Source: an uncultured Woeseia sp. | Lineage (GTDB): Bacteria; Pseudomonadota; Gammaproteobacteria; Steroidobacterales; Woeseiaceae | Reading direction: 5' to 3' | Assembly: GCA_913031125.1 (NCBI GenBank) | Contig: CAJWFK010000003.1 | Coordinates: 1 to 64,000 of the forward strand | DNA length: 64,000 nt | Shown here: piece by piece, positions 32,684 to 42,058 of the stretch | Layout of the letters: the number at the start of each line of letters is the position of its first letter | Numbering within the stretch: the first letter of the stretch is position 1 | Program-made: the position numbers and the translations under genes | Notes under the pieces: generated by a model | The model's input: the letters and a program-made list of their open reading frames with translations, nothing else | What the model was told of the DNA's origin: nothing | Database searches by the model: none

Positions 32684-34051
32684 ATGGAACTGCCCAAAGC
32701 TCGCCTGACGGAGGGACCGGTTGGTAGGCACTTGGTTGCGATGACGGTGCCTATGTTGTTTGGCATCTCCACAATGATGCTCCAATCATTCATCGATATG
32801 TGGTTTATCGGCCGCGTGGGGGATGATTCTTTAGCCGCGTTAAGTTTTGCTTTTCCAGTAATCATGGTGGTTACGAGTTTAGCGATTGGTTTGGGGGCGG
32901 GTACGTCGTCCGTTGTAGCTCGGGCAATCGGAGCAAATGACCATTCCCGCGCCCAGCGACTGGCGACAGATAGTTTATTCCTGTCTTTTTGCATCACTGT
33001 CGGTATTAGTTTGATCGGGTTTTTTACGACAGGATCGCTATTTCGATTGCTCGGTGCTCCGGAGGATATGATTCCGCTTATCCGCGGGTATATGAATATT
33101 CTTTATTTCGCCGTACCTTTTCTCGTCGTTAGCATGGTCGGAATGACAAGCATGCGAGCTACCGGTGACACTCGACTGCCTAGTATGCTGATGATCATTG
33201 GTTCGATTCTGAACCTAATTCTAGACCCGATTCTTATTTTTGGAATAGGCCCTATCCCTGCAATGGGACTTGAGGGTGCTGCCTGGGCGGGGTTGCTGTC
33301 AAGGGGCGGCATCTTCTTTGCAGTTATGTACTACCTGAAAGTGCGTTCGGATCTTTTAACATTTAATAAGCCAGGCGGAAAAGAGCTGATCACCTCATGG
33401 CGAGATGTTTTGCATGTCGGTATACCTGCAGCTGGGACGAATGCCATTATTCCAATTGCAACCGGAGTGGTCACAGCCATGCTTGCCAGGTACGGCCCGG
33501 AAGCGGTTGCAGGATTCGGTGTTGCGAGCCGGATAGAATCAGTTGTCTTAGTGATGTTTTATGCCCTTTCAGCTGTGATAGGGCCATTTGTAGGACAGAA
33601 TATATCAGCAGGTAAGGCGGATCGAATTTATCAGGCGCTCCGGCTCTGTGCCCTATTCTGTATGGCTTCTGGCCTTATTATTATGGTTCTACTCGCATTA
33701 GCAGGTGACTGGTTACCATCGCTTTTTAGTGACAACGCTATGGTGACTGATGTTACGAAGATGTTTTTGTTTGTTGTGCCAGTCAGCTATGGAACATATG
33801 GAATGGTCATGATTATGAATGCTGCTTTCAATGGTATGGGTAAACCTATGCCGGCAGTAGCCATAAGTGTAGGGCGGATGGTTGTGATTTATTTGCCGCT
33901 TGCCTTCCTGCTGGAGAATGTTTTTGGGATAGCGGGCATATTTGGTGCTTATATGGTGGCAAATATCATTACCGGAATTATCTCTTATAGGTGGGCTAAG
34001 GCATCATTAAAGGCTCAGCATCTTACAGCGACCGAAATAAAGGCCCTTTAG
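32684..34051 (+). CDS. MATE family efflux transporter
   Basis: Twelve-helix MATE-type exporter, 455 residues, from the ATG at 32684 (MELPKARLTEGPVGRHLV). First-half motifs include MFGISTMMLQSFIDMWFIGRVGDDSLAALSFAFPV and IGLGAGTSSVVARAIGANDH; the second half repeats the pattern with GIPAAGTNAIIPIATGVVTAMLARYGPEAVAGFGVASRIE. This looks closer to the MepA/DinF-like bacterial branch than to NorM, and differs clearly from the MATE gene at 21579. It converges on the DinF-like gene with only 12 bases between the stop codons. Substrate unknown. Confidence 0.88.
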   Translation: MELPKARLTEGPVGRHLVAMTVPMLFGISTMMLQSFIDMWFIGRVGDDSLAALSFAFPVIMVVTSLAIGLGAGTSSVVARAIGANDHSRAQRLATDSLFLSFCITVGISLIGFFTTGSLFRLLGAPEDMIPLIRGYMNILYFAVPFLVVSMVGMTSMRATGDTRLPSMLMIIGSILNLILDPILIFGIGPIPAMGLEGAAWAGLLSRGGIFFAVMYYLKVRSDLLTFNKPGGKELITSWRDVLHVGIPAAGTNAIIPIATGVVTAMLARYGPEAVAGFGVASRIESVVLVMFYALSAVIGPFVGQNISAGKADRIYQALRLCALFCMASGLIIMVLLALAGDWLPSLFSDNAMVTDVTKMFLFVVPVSYGTYGMVMIMNAAFNGMGKPMPAVAISVGRMVVIYLPLAFLLENVFGIAGIFGAYMVANIITGIISYRWAKASLKAQHLTATEIKAL

Positions 34052-34063
34052 TGCTACGAAGAA

Positions 34064-35380
34064 CTATAGAGAGGCGAGTACCCGGGTTTTATAAAAATAA
34101 TGCATACCTATTCCACGACTGGCGAGGAATATTGTAACAGCGAGCCAGAGGCCGTGATTACCTAAGTCTTGAAAGACATACCAAGCCGGCAGGAATACAG
34201 CGAACGTCGAAAATAACATGATGTTCCGCATCTCCCTAGCACGTGTCGCACCTACGAAAACGCCATCGTACAGATATGACCAGACACCAATAAGTGGTAG
34301 GACGTAGAACCATGGGATGTACTGGCTAGCTATTTCTATAACGTCTGGTAGGTCTGTAAGTAAACGTATTAGGATTTTGCCACCGCCGATAAAAAAAAGG
34401 CTAAGCAATGCGGCCACGTATAGCGACCACTTTAGCGTTAATCGGACAGTCTGCTGCAATGCTTTTTTGTTTTTGGCTCCAACTGCTTTACCGACTAGTG
34501 CCTCGGCGGCGTGAGCGAAACCATCTAACGCAAAGGAGATCAGGGCTAGCATATTCATGAGCACAGCATTAGCAGCAAGCACCAACCCACCAAGTCTTGC
34601 CCCTGCAGCCGTCACGAAAGCAAATGTAAATATCAAAACCATTGTGCGCACGAGCAGGTGTGCGTTGACCTTGAGATATGCGGTGTATTCTGGAAGTTTG
34701 CTCAGGCGAGAGAGAACTATGCGGCCGCCACGATGTTTGAGAGCCTGGTGCGCGCAAAAAATAGCAAATATTAGTCCGGTGAACTCCGCAATTACCGAGG
34801 CTGCTGCAACTCCGGCGACTTTCATGTCGAGAATTAGAACAAAAATGAGGTCAAGTATGATGTTGGTTATATTGATAATGAGCACAATATAAAGTGGGAT
34901 GCGTGCGTTTTGTAAGCCAAGAAACCAGCCGATTAATACGTAGTTTGCAAGTGTTGCTGGTGCGCTCCAGATCCGAATAGAAAAATACTCGTTGGCAAAT
35001 AATGCAACTCTGGGTTCTGGGCCGAGAAGGGGCATAGCGATTGTGGCAATCGGTATCTGCAGCAGCAGTAAGGCTAGCGCAATGCCCATTGATACGATTA
35101 GTGCTTGGCCAAGGATGAGTTTTAGCTCATCCTCATCACCCGCGCCGTGCGCCTGGGCTGTTATGCCTGTTGTACCCATGCGCAAAAAGTTGAAGCCGGC
35201 GTATAAGAAACCAAAAATTGTTGAGCCGATGGCAACGGCTCCTAGGTAGACAGCGTCCTCCAGGTGACCGGTGACCCCGGTGTCCACCATGCCCAGCAAA
35301 GGTACAGAGATATTAGAGAGAATCATTGGCGCCGCAATGCGCCAGATATCGCGGTCTTTGGGAAGTGGGTTAGAAGGCAT
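34064..35380 (-). CDS. dinF: DinF-like MATE family efflux transporter
   Basis: MATE exporter of the DinF branch, 438 residues, twelve predicted helices. The N-terminus DIWRIAAPMILSNISVPLLGMVDTGVTGHLEDAVYLGAVAIG is strongly reminiscent of E. coli DinF (441 residues), as is LRMGTTGITAQAHGAGDEDE near residues 67-84. The start ATG at 35380 overlaps the end of the glutaryl-CoA dehydrogenase gene by 11 bases, so the two are probably cotranscribed; the coupling is not obviously functional. In E. coli dinF follows lexA and is SOS-induced; there is no lexA gene here, so that regulation should not be assumed. Confidence 0.85.
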   Translation of the reverse strand: MPSNPLPKDRDIWRIAAPMILSNISVPLLGMVDTGVTGHLEDAVYLGAVAIGSTIFGFLYAGFNFLRMGTTGITAQAHGAGDEDELKLILGQALIVSMGIALALLLLQIPIATIAMPLLGPEPRVALFANEYFSIRIWSAPATLANYVLIGWFLGLQNARIPLYIVLIINITNIILDLIFVLILDMKVAGVAAASVIAEFTGLIFAIFCAHQALKHRGGRIVLSRLSKLPEYTAYLKVNAHLLVRTMVLIFTFAFVTAAGARLGGLVLAANAVLMNMLALISFALDGFAHAAEALVGKAVGAKNKKALQQTVRLTLKWSLYVAALLSLFFIGGGKILIRLLTDLPDVIEIASQYIPWFYVLPLIGVWSYLYDGVFVGATRAREMRNIMLFSTFAVFLPAWYVFQDLGNHGLWLAVTIFLASRGIGMHYFYKTRVLASL

Positions 35381-36548
35381 TGACGCCGGTTAGCTCTTTG
35401 CCGACGACAAGCTGGTGTACCGTTTCTGTTCCTTCGTAGGTAATTACACTTTCAAGGTTTAACATGTGGCGGATAGGCACGTATTCAGCACTGACCCCGG
35501 CGCCGCCAAGTATGTCACGGGCCTCTCGCGCAATATCGATAGCCGCCCGACAATTGTTCCACTTTGCGACAGAGACTTGGGTTGGCGTCATGCGGCCTTG
35601 GTCTTTCATGCGCCCAAGCTGGAGTGCGATAAGCTGCGCAGCTGTAATTCTTCGAGCCATATCGGCAAGCCGTTGTTGCATAGATTGGTTATGTGACAGT
35701 GGCTTGTTAAAAAGTATCCTGTTTTGCGTATAGTCCAGCGCTTCAGCGAGGCATGCTTGTGCTGCGCCGATCACGCCCCAGGCGATACCATAACGTGCTT
35801 GAGTCAGGCAGCTTAGAGGGCCCTTGAGACCGGCTACTTCGGGCAGCATGTTCGCATTCGGTATGCGGACATTATCTAGGAAAAGTGCTGACGTAACTGA
35901 TGCCCTTAGGGAAAATTTATTTTCAATTTCCTGAGCTGTGAAACCGGGCGAATTGGTCTCAACGAGAAAACCACGCACGCCCTGGTCCGTCATTGCCCAG
36001 ATAATGGCAAGGTCAGCTAGATTACCGTTGGTAATCCACATCTTGGAGCCGTTTAAAATCCAATCATCACTATCGCGCTTGGCAACGGTTTTCATATTAC
36101 TTGGATCAGAACCACCTTGAGGTTCGGTTAGGCCAAAGCAGCCAATAGCATCTGCACTCGCTAGTGCAGGTAACCAGCGCGTCTTCTGTTCTTCTGATCC
36201 GTAAGTGTAAATTGGATACATGACAAGGCTGGATTGGACGGAGACAAAACTTCGCAACCCGCTATCACCTCTCTCCAGTTGTTGGCAAATAAGCCCGTAA
36301 CAGATTGCGTTCAGGCCGGCACATCCATAACCATCGATTGAACTACCGAGGAGACCGAGTTCAGCAACGCCGCTTATAAGCTCTTTAGGGAAACTATGAT
36401 TTTCAAATGCTTCGCGAATGATCGGCAATACCTCAGAGTCGACGAAGCGAGCGACGGAGTCCTGCACCATGCATTCTTCTTCGGTAAGTTCCGAACGAAT
36501 GTCGTATAGGTCTAGTGGATTCAATTGGCGTTTTTTTTCAGCGGCCAC
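35370..36548 (-). CDS. gcdH: Glutaryl-CoA dehydrogenase (acyl-CoA dehydrogenase family)
   Basis: FAD enzyme that oxidises and decarboxylates glutaryl-CoA to crotonyl-CoA in lysine and tryptophan breakdown. The 392 residues have the acyl-CoA dehydrogenase order: helical N-domain (VQDSVARFVDSEVLP), FAD-contacting CFGLTEPQGGSDPSNM (about 138-153) and WITNG, helical C-domain with DILGGAGVSAEYVPIRHMLN, and the C-terminal YEGTETVHQLVVGKELTGVNAF, whose Glu is the catalytic base and whose GV/GINAF ending is typical of glutaryl-CoA enzymes. SVQSSLVMYPIYTYG is also characteristic. The start is GTG at 36548 with GGA eight bases upstream. No electron-transfer flavoprotein genes are nearby. Confidence 0.88.
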   Translation of the reverse strand: MAAEKKRQLNPLDLYDIRSELTEEECMVQDSVARFVDSEVLPIIREAFENHSFPKELISGVAELGLLGSSIDGYGCAGLNAICYGLICQQLERGDSGLRSFVSVQSSLVMYPIYTYGSEEQKTRWLPALASADAIGCFGLTEPQGGSDPSNMKTVAKRDSDDWILNGSKMWITNGNLADLAIIWAMTDQGVRGFLVETNSPGFTAQEIENKFSLRASVTSALFLDNVRIPNANMLPEVAGLKGPLSCLTQARYGIAWGVIGAAQACLAEALDYTQNRILFNKPLSHNQSMQQRLADMARRITAAQLIALQLGRMKDQGRMTPTQVSVAKWNNCRAAIDIAREARDILGGAGVSAEYVPIRHMLNLESVITYEGTETVHQLVVGKELTGVNAF

Positions 36549-36607
36549 GATATTTTCCGTGCATTAAAGTGTAGAGAATTGAAAATTCTACCGTAATGGT
36601 TTCCTGG

Positions 36608-37075
36608 CTAATAGGGGATTCCGAAACGTTTATATAATTTAGACAGCATCCAGATTGGTGCGATCATCATTAATTGTACGTCGTCAAGTACAGCGCGAAA
36701 GCCGCTATTCGGACGATTCCCGAGGTAAAGGCCTACAATACTCAAGATCGTTAACCCTGTGGATAAGTAGATCACTGCCCCGGATAATTCCGCAATAACA
36801 TACTGCGCTGATGCAATACCTAAAATCGGCAGCAGCATGCCGATAGCTAATGGTATTGATATGATGAAATAGTAAACAGCTGTTGCCATTAGGAAACAGG
36901 ATCCCCAGTTTACGAGTGGTGATATATCAGTGAATTCTGGTGGTATAGGCAATGACCAAAGAATTCCGACCGTACCCAATATGAGTGTCAGGACTGCAAC
37001 CCAGTAGATTGCTTGATAACGTATATCAACACGGTTGTTGCCATATTCTTTGAGCCACCTTTCCGTTTCAGGCAT
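36608..37075 (-). CDS. Mpo1/DUF962-like membrane protein lacking the conserved histidines
   Basis: Small membrane protein, 155 residues with four or five hydrophobic segments. Its layout fits the Mpo1 (DUF962, YGL010w-like) family: ERWLKEYG at the start, YWVAVLTLILGTVGILWSLP, VYYFIISIPLAIGMLLPILGIA, then GLYLGNRPNSGFRAVLDDVQLMMIAPIWMLSKLYKRFG at the end. In yeast Mpo1 the corresponding places carry histidines (YHxNP, IHxxxVP, GH), which bind the Fe2+ used to oxidise 2-hydroxy fatty acids. Here every one is replaced (YGNN, IYWVAV, GNR), and the protein contains no histidine at all. So it is probably not an active dioxygenase of that type. Family call is by eye; an unrelated membrane protein is a weaker alternative. 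Confidence 0.6.
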   Translation of the reverse strand: MPETERWLKEYGNNRVDIRYQAIYWVAVLTLILGTVGILWSLPIPPEFTDISPLVNWGSCFLMATAVYYFIISIPLAIGMLLPILGIASAQYVIAELSGAVIYLSTGLTILSIVGLYLGNRPNSGFRAVLDDVQLMMIAPIWMLSKLYKRFGIPY

Positions 37076-37134
37076 GCTGCGCTCCGCCGGTGATTCAATA
37101 TGTCTATTCTACACTGCGCCTTAAGGACGAACTT

Positions 37135-38001
37135 TTAGGGTTCCATGGCTTTGCGAAGCTTTTTGATGGCGTTCGCTTCTATCTGGCGGATGCGTTCTGC
37201 CGATACTGAATATTGATCGGCAAGCTCATGTAACGTTAACTTTTTTTCGCCGAGCCATCGAGATTCGACAATGTGTCGGCTACGATCATCAAGAGTTGAG
37301 ATCGCTTCTGTCATACGTGTCGTCGCTTCATCGTACCAGTCTTGAGACTCTACAAGTTGTGCAGGATCAGAATTCGGGCTGGCTAAATAAGCGGACGGTG
37401 AAAATGTTTTATCTTCTTCACCAGAGTCTGGGGCAGGATCGAAGAGAGCATCACGAGCGGTTAGGCGACGTTCCATTTCGGTGACATCCTTAGGCGGGAC
37501 GCCTAGATCTTCGGCTACAGCTTGAGTTTCGGCATATGACAGCCAAGAGAGATTCTTCTTTGCTTTACGGAGGTTAAAGAATAGTTTCCGCTGGGCTTTG
37601 GTAGTTGCAACCTTTACGATTCGCCAGTTACGCAAGACGTATTCGTGAATTTCGGCACGTATCCAATGCACCGCAAAAGATACTAATCGAACGTCAAATG
37701 ATGGATCGAATCGCTTGACAGCTTTCATAAGCCCAACATTACCCTCCTGTATAAGGTCTGCCAGCGGTAACCCATAACCGGTGTAACCTTTAGCAATATG
37801 TACGACGAAACGTAGATGAGCCAGCACCAATTTCCTGGCGGCCTCTAGGTCGTCTTCATCATGGAATTGATGCGATAGTGCCTGCTCAACCTCTTTGCTG
37901 AGTACAGGAATACTTCCAACAGCCTGAAGGTAGGCGTCTAGACTGCCAACAGGACCGCGCAAAGCAATGTCTTGATGCATCTCTGCAACTGCAGTTGTCA
38001 T
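37135..38001 (-). CDS. rpoH: RNA polymerase heat-shock sigma factor RpoH (sigma-32)
   Basis: Directs RNA polymerase to heat-shock promoters. The 288 residues show region 2 (LVLAHLRFVVHIAKGYTGYGLPLADLIQEGNVGLMKAVKRFDP, about 58-100), then SFAVHWIRAEIHEYVLRNWRIVK, the RpoH box QRKLFFNLRKAK (about 138-149) that distinguishes sigma-32 from other sigma factors, and region 4 with LTLHELADQYSVSAERIRQIEANAIKKLR. It follows ftsY-ftsE-ftsX, as in E. coli, after a 149-base spacer. That spacer contains a perfect CIRCE operator 31 bases before the ATG and overlapping a candidate promoter, suggesting HrcA control (see separate entries). An AGAGG ribosome binding site lies about ten bases upstream of the ATG. 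Confidence 0.97.
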   Translation of the reverse strand: MTTAVAEMHQDIALRGPVGSLDAYLQAVGSIPVLSKEVEQALSHQFHDEDDLEAARKLVLAHLRFVVHIAKGYTGYGLPLADLIQEGNVGLMKAVKRFDPSFDVRLVSFAVHWIRAEIHEYVLRNWRIVKVATTKAQRKLFFNLRKAKKNLSWLSYAETQAVAEDLGVPPKDVTEMERRLTARDALFDPAPDSGEEDKTFSPSAYLASPNSDPAQLVESQDWYDEATTRMTEAISTLDDRSRHIVESRWLGEKKLTLHELADQYSVSAERIRQIEANAIKKLRKAMEP

Positions 38002-38028
38002 TGTTTTTAACCTCTCTCTTGATGGATA

Positions 38029-38058
38029 ATTTTAGCACTCTACAAAGGAGAGTGCTAA
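38029..38058 (-). promoter_or_regulatory. Candidate rpoH promoter (extended -10)
   Basis: Read on the minus strand: TTAGCA (38053-38058) as a weak -35, an 18-base spacer, and TAAAAT (38029-38034) as -10 preceded by TGC, giving an extended -10 (TGnTAAAAT). It would start transcription near 38022, about 20 bases before the rpoH ATG. The whole promoter is covered by the CIRCE palindrome. No transcript data are available. Confidence 0.45.
38032..38058. promoter_or_regulatory. CIRCE operator (HrcA-binding inverted repeat) upstream of rpoH
   Basis: A perfect inverted repeat: TTAGCACTC (38032-38040), a nine-base spacer, GAGTGCTAA (38050-38058). This equals the published CIRCE consensus in both arms and in spacer length. 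CIRCE is the operator of the heat-shock repressor HrcA, usually found before groESL or dnaKJ. It lies 31 bases from the rpoH ATG and more than 90 bases from the end of ftsX, so its target should be rpoH. hrcA itself is not in the window. Confidence 0.93.
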
Positions 38059-38150
38059 CAATCGCGGTTTTTCTGATATGTGAGTAAACAAATACTAATA
38101 AAAACAATAATTTAGGAAACATCAGCAAGCATTTATTAGGTTAGATTTTA

Positions 38151-39116
38151 TTATCGCGGTTCGATTTGGCGCAGGTGCCTTGTAGCTGCAGTCCAGGAGC
38201 CAATTAGACCCAAGCCAACCCCGGTACCTATGATTACTAGGATTTCCCGAAAGTCGAGCGCATCTGTTACAAAGTTTGATTGATAGAGTCCGGTCAATGT
38301 TGCGATGGGCGCCTCAAGTGCATAGAGGCCATACCAGACTAAATTTAGAGTAAGTAGTCCGCCCATCAGTCCATACCAAAAACCGGAATAAAGAAATGGC
38401 CTGCGAATAAATGCATTGCTTGCTCCAATGAGTTTCGTGACTTCTATTTCTTCATGACGATTTTGGATATCAAGCCTTATGGTATTCCCAATAATAACGA
38501 GGATAGTTGCACCGAGAAATAGAGTTCCCAAGAAGATGGCCTGTTCCAGAATCGATAGGATGGCATGAAAGCGTCGAACCCATTCTGTATCCAATTGAAC
38601 GAAGTCAATTTCTGGCAGGTTTCCGATTTCTTCGTTTAAAAGCCCAATGGACACCTCGGTATTTGTTGGAGCGGGCCGGATGATAAGGGTATGTGGTAGC
38701 GGGTTAGTAGGAAGGCTGTCAAGGGATGGCCCGAATCCTGACTTATCACGAAACTCTAATAACGCCTCGTCGGCCGATAAGAATATTACCGATTCGATAT
38801 CCGCTCGTTTACCAATAATGGCTGCAAGGCGGCGTCCTTCAGCTTCGGTAACGGAAGCTTTAAGGTAAACCGAAAAATCTAAAGCGCTGTCCCATGAGGT
38901 GCTAGCCGAGCGTGCATTCTTGATGATCAAATGCATCGAAGTTGGTAAGGCGAGCGTGACCCCGATTACAAGTACGGTCATCAGGCTGCCAAATGGATGG
39001 CTACAAATTCGCCCTAAGGCGGTTGCCGATGTTTTTAAATGTCTTAAGAGCCAACTGGTTATGACGCCTGTTTTTCGTGGCGGCCGCAAGGCTTCATTTG
39101 ATTTTACTCGGGCCAA
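38151..39116 (-). CDS. ftsX: Cell division protein FtsX
   Basis: Membrane subunit of the FtsEX complex, which activates peptidoglycan hydrolases at the septum. The 321 residues have a basic cytoplasmic N-terminus, a first helix (about 41-62), a periplasmic domain (DSALDFSVYLKASVTEAEGRRLAAI..., about 70-190) and three more helices, with the family segment RLDIQNRHEEIEVTKLIGASNAFIRRPFLYSG between helices two and three. The start is a TTG at 39116, backed by CGGGAG eight bases upstream, which overlaps the ftsE 3' end by 13 bases. Downstream is the regulated rpoH spacer. Confidence 0.94.
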   Translation of the reverse strand: MARVKSNEALRPPRKTGVITSWLLRHLKTSATALGRICSHPFGSLMTVLVIGVTLALPTSMHLIIKNARSASTSWDSALDFSVYLKASVTEAEGRRLAAIIGKRADIESVIFLSADEALLEFRDKSGFGPSLDSLPTNPLPHTLIIRPAPTNTEVSIGLLNEEIGNLPEIDFVQLDTEWVRRFHAILSILEQAIFLGTLFLGATILVIIGNTIRLDIQNRHEEIEVTKLIGASNAFIRRPFLYSGFWYGLMGGLLTLNLVWYGLYALEAPIATLTGLYQSNFVTDALDFREILVIIGTGVGLGLIGSWTAATRHLRQIEPR

Positions 39117-39832
39117 CGTGAGTTCTCCCGTTCAACTTCTAGCCGTTCAACATACTCGGCAACGACGTCTTCTTCTTCATCAGTTTGTAGCTTCCCATTT
39201 TCAAGAGCGATTCTCCGGCATCCGAGTTGATCGATCAGGGAGATGTCATGACTGGCAATAAGAAGGGTGACACCCACCTCGTTAAACCGGCGAAAAATTC
39301 GCATTACCTCCAGGGAAAGATCGGGGTCAAGATTACCGGTAGGTTCATCGGCGATCAGTAGTTTAGGTCGGCTAACAATCGCACGTGCAATCCCAACGCG
39401 TTGTTGTTCACCAGATGAAAGTGTTGCCGGGAACTGTTTTTCCCTGTTAAGCAGGCTTACTTGGTCCAGTGCGGCACGTACTTTTCGCGAGGCTTCACGG
39501 TGCCCGATGCCGGCAATAACCAATGGAAGTGCCACGTTATCGAAAACCGGTCTGTCATACAGTAGTTTGTGGTCCTGGAAAACCATACCGATTTGACGGC
39601 GATAGGCTGGTATACGGCGGTTAGTTATCCGTTTTGTGTTTTGTTCATCGACGATGATTTGGCCTTTGGTTGGCCGTTCGATTAGTGCAATAAGTCTAAG
39701 TAGGGTGCTTTTGCCAGCCCCAGAGTGCCCTGTTAGGAATGCCATCTCACCTTTTTCCACATACAGGGTCACACCTTTTAGGGCGTCGTGACCTCCTGGG
39801 TAGCGCTTTGTGACTTCTTCTATTCTTATCAA
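39104..39832 (-). CDS. ftsE: Cell division ATP-binding protein FtsE
   Basis: ATPase subunit of FtsEX. The 242 residues contain Walker A GHSGAGKSTLL (about 36-46), the ABC signature LSSGEQQRVGIARAI (about 140-154), Walker B LLIADEPTGNLD and the switch histidine in IASHDISL. A C-terminal tail of about 20 residues (EEEDVVAEYVERLEVERENS) extends beyond typical FtsE. The start is TTG at 39832, giving the usual MIRIEEVTKRYPGG beginning; no ATG or GTG provides it. It lies 28 bases after ftsY and overlaps ftsX by 13 bases. Confidence 0.95.
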   Translation of the reverse strand: MIRIEEVTKRYPGGHDALKGVTLYVEKGEMAFLTGHSGAGKSTLLRLIALIERPTKGQIIVDEQNTKRITNRRIPAYRRQIGMVFQDHKLLYDRPVFDNVALPLVIAGIGHREASRKVRAALDQVSLLNREKQFPATLSSGEQQRVGIARAIVSRPKLLIADEPTGNLDPDLSLEVMRIFRRFNEVGVTLLIASHDISLIDQLGCRRIALENGKLQTDEEEDVVAEYVERLEVERENSRWPE

Positions 39833-39860
39833 AATCGTTTTCTAAATTGCTGGGCCAGCA

Positions 39861-40820
39861 TCAAGGGCCTGTTGATAAAAGTGCTTCCACATATTCAGCG
39901 GCATTGAATGGTTGCATATCCTCGCTAGATTCGCCTATTCCAATAAATCGAACTGGTATTCCAAGTTTGTGGGCAATAGTGATGAGAATACCCCCTTTTG
40001 CGGATCCGTCTAGTTTGGTTATTGTAATGCCGGTAATACCAAGTGCATCATCAAATTTCTGCGCTTGTACCAGGGCATTCTGTCCTTGGCTGGCATCTAA
40101 AACTAGCATGATCTCTTGAGGTGCCCTCTCATCACAACGAGATAGTACCCTTTGTATTTTTGTTAATTCGTCCATCAGGCCCTGCTGAGTTTGCAAGCGC
40201 CCTGCCGTATCAGCTAACAATATGTCGATGCCCCTTGATCGCGCAGCTTCAAAAGCGTCAAAGACTACTGCTGCAGGATCAGCACCCTTGTGTTGAGCTA
40301 TTACAGGAACATCGTTTTGTTTTCCCCACACTTGAAGTTGTTCTATCGCCGCAGCTCGGAAAGTGTCGCCGGCAGCCAACATGACAGTTTTTCCGTCCGC
40401 TTTGAAGCGTTTGGCAAGTTTCCCAATCGTGGTAGTTTTCCCAACTCCATTGACCCCCACTACTAATATCACAAAAGGTTTCTCTTCCGCGGATATATTG
40501 AGAGCCTGGGCTACGGGTGTCAGGATACTTTCAAGGCTGCACTGCAGACCCCCTCTTATTGCTTCAATGCTGTCTAGTTGATCTCGTGCCAGGGATTTTT
40601 GAAGTCTCGCAACAATTTGTTCGCTGGCTTCTACACCTACATCGGCCATTACAAGTTCAGCTTCGAGGTCTTCGAGAACCTCATCGTCAATTTTCCTTTT
40701 TGTAGAAAAATTACTGAAATCGTGTCCAAGCCAACTTTTACCGCGATTAAGCTTAGCGCGCAGTCGTGTTACGAAACCTTGTCGTCTTTCAGTGCTAGGT
40801 TCGATTTTTTTTCCAGTCAC
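39861..40820 (-). CDS. ftsY: Signal recognition particle receptor FtsY
   Basis: GTPase that docks the signal recognition particle at the membrane for cotranslational insertion. The 319 residues have a short basic N-terminus without the long acidic A domain of E. coli FtsY, the N domain, and the G domain with GVNGVGKTTTIGKLAKRF (G1, near 120), DTFRAAAIEQL, DTAGRLQTQQGLMDEL (G3), TKLDGSAKGG (G4) and the C-terminal FIGIGESSEDMQPFN. All GTPase elements are intact. First gene of the ftsYEX-rpoH cluster; it diverges from rsmD with a 59-base gap that must hold both promoters. Confidence 0.96.
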   Translation of the reverse strand: MTGKKIEPSTERRQGFVTRLRAKLNRGKSWLGHDFSNFSTKRKIDDEVLEDLEAELVMADVGVEASEQIVARLQKSLARDQLDSIEAIRGGLQCSLESILTPVAQALNISAEEKPFVILVVGVNGVGKTTTIGKLAKRFKADGKTVMLAAGDTFRAAAIEQLQVWGKQNDVPVIAQHKGADPAAVVFDAFEAARSRGIDILLADTAGRLQTQQGLMDELTKIQRVLSRCDERAPQEIMLVLDASQGQNALVQAQKFDDALGITGITITKLDGSAKGGILITIAHKLGIPVRFIGIGESSEDMQPFNAAEYVEALLSTGP

Positions 40821-40879
40821 AACTACTTCCTATGAGAATCTTGGAGTAATCTTGGAGCTAGTCTTTTACGATCGATTGA

Positions 40880-41973
<1,094 letters not shown>

Positions 41974-42027
41974 TTATTAATATAGGTATAGCGCGAACCC
42001 GTTCTATAATTAGGCGATGGTCAGGCG

Positions 42028-42058
42028 AGGTGCAATTTTGCTTTCAATTGCACCTTTT
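42028..42058 (+). terminator. Hairpin terminator after coaD
   Basis: AGGTGCAATT (42028-42037) pairs perfectly with AATTGCACCT (42046-42055) around an eight-base loop, followed by TTT. It lies between convergent coaD and mutM and touches the mutM stop codon. The T run is short, so it may work weakly or in both directions. Confidence 0.7.
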
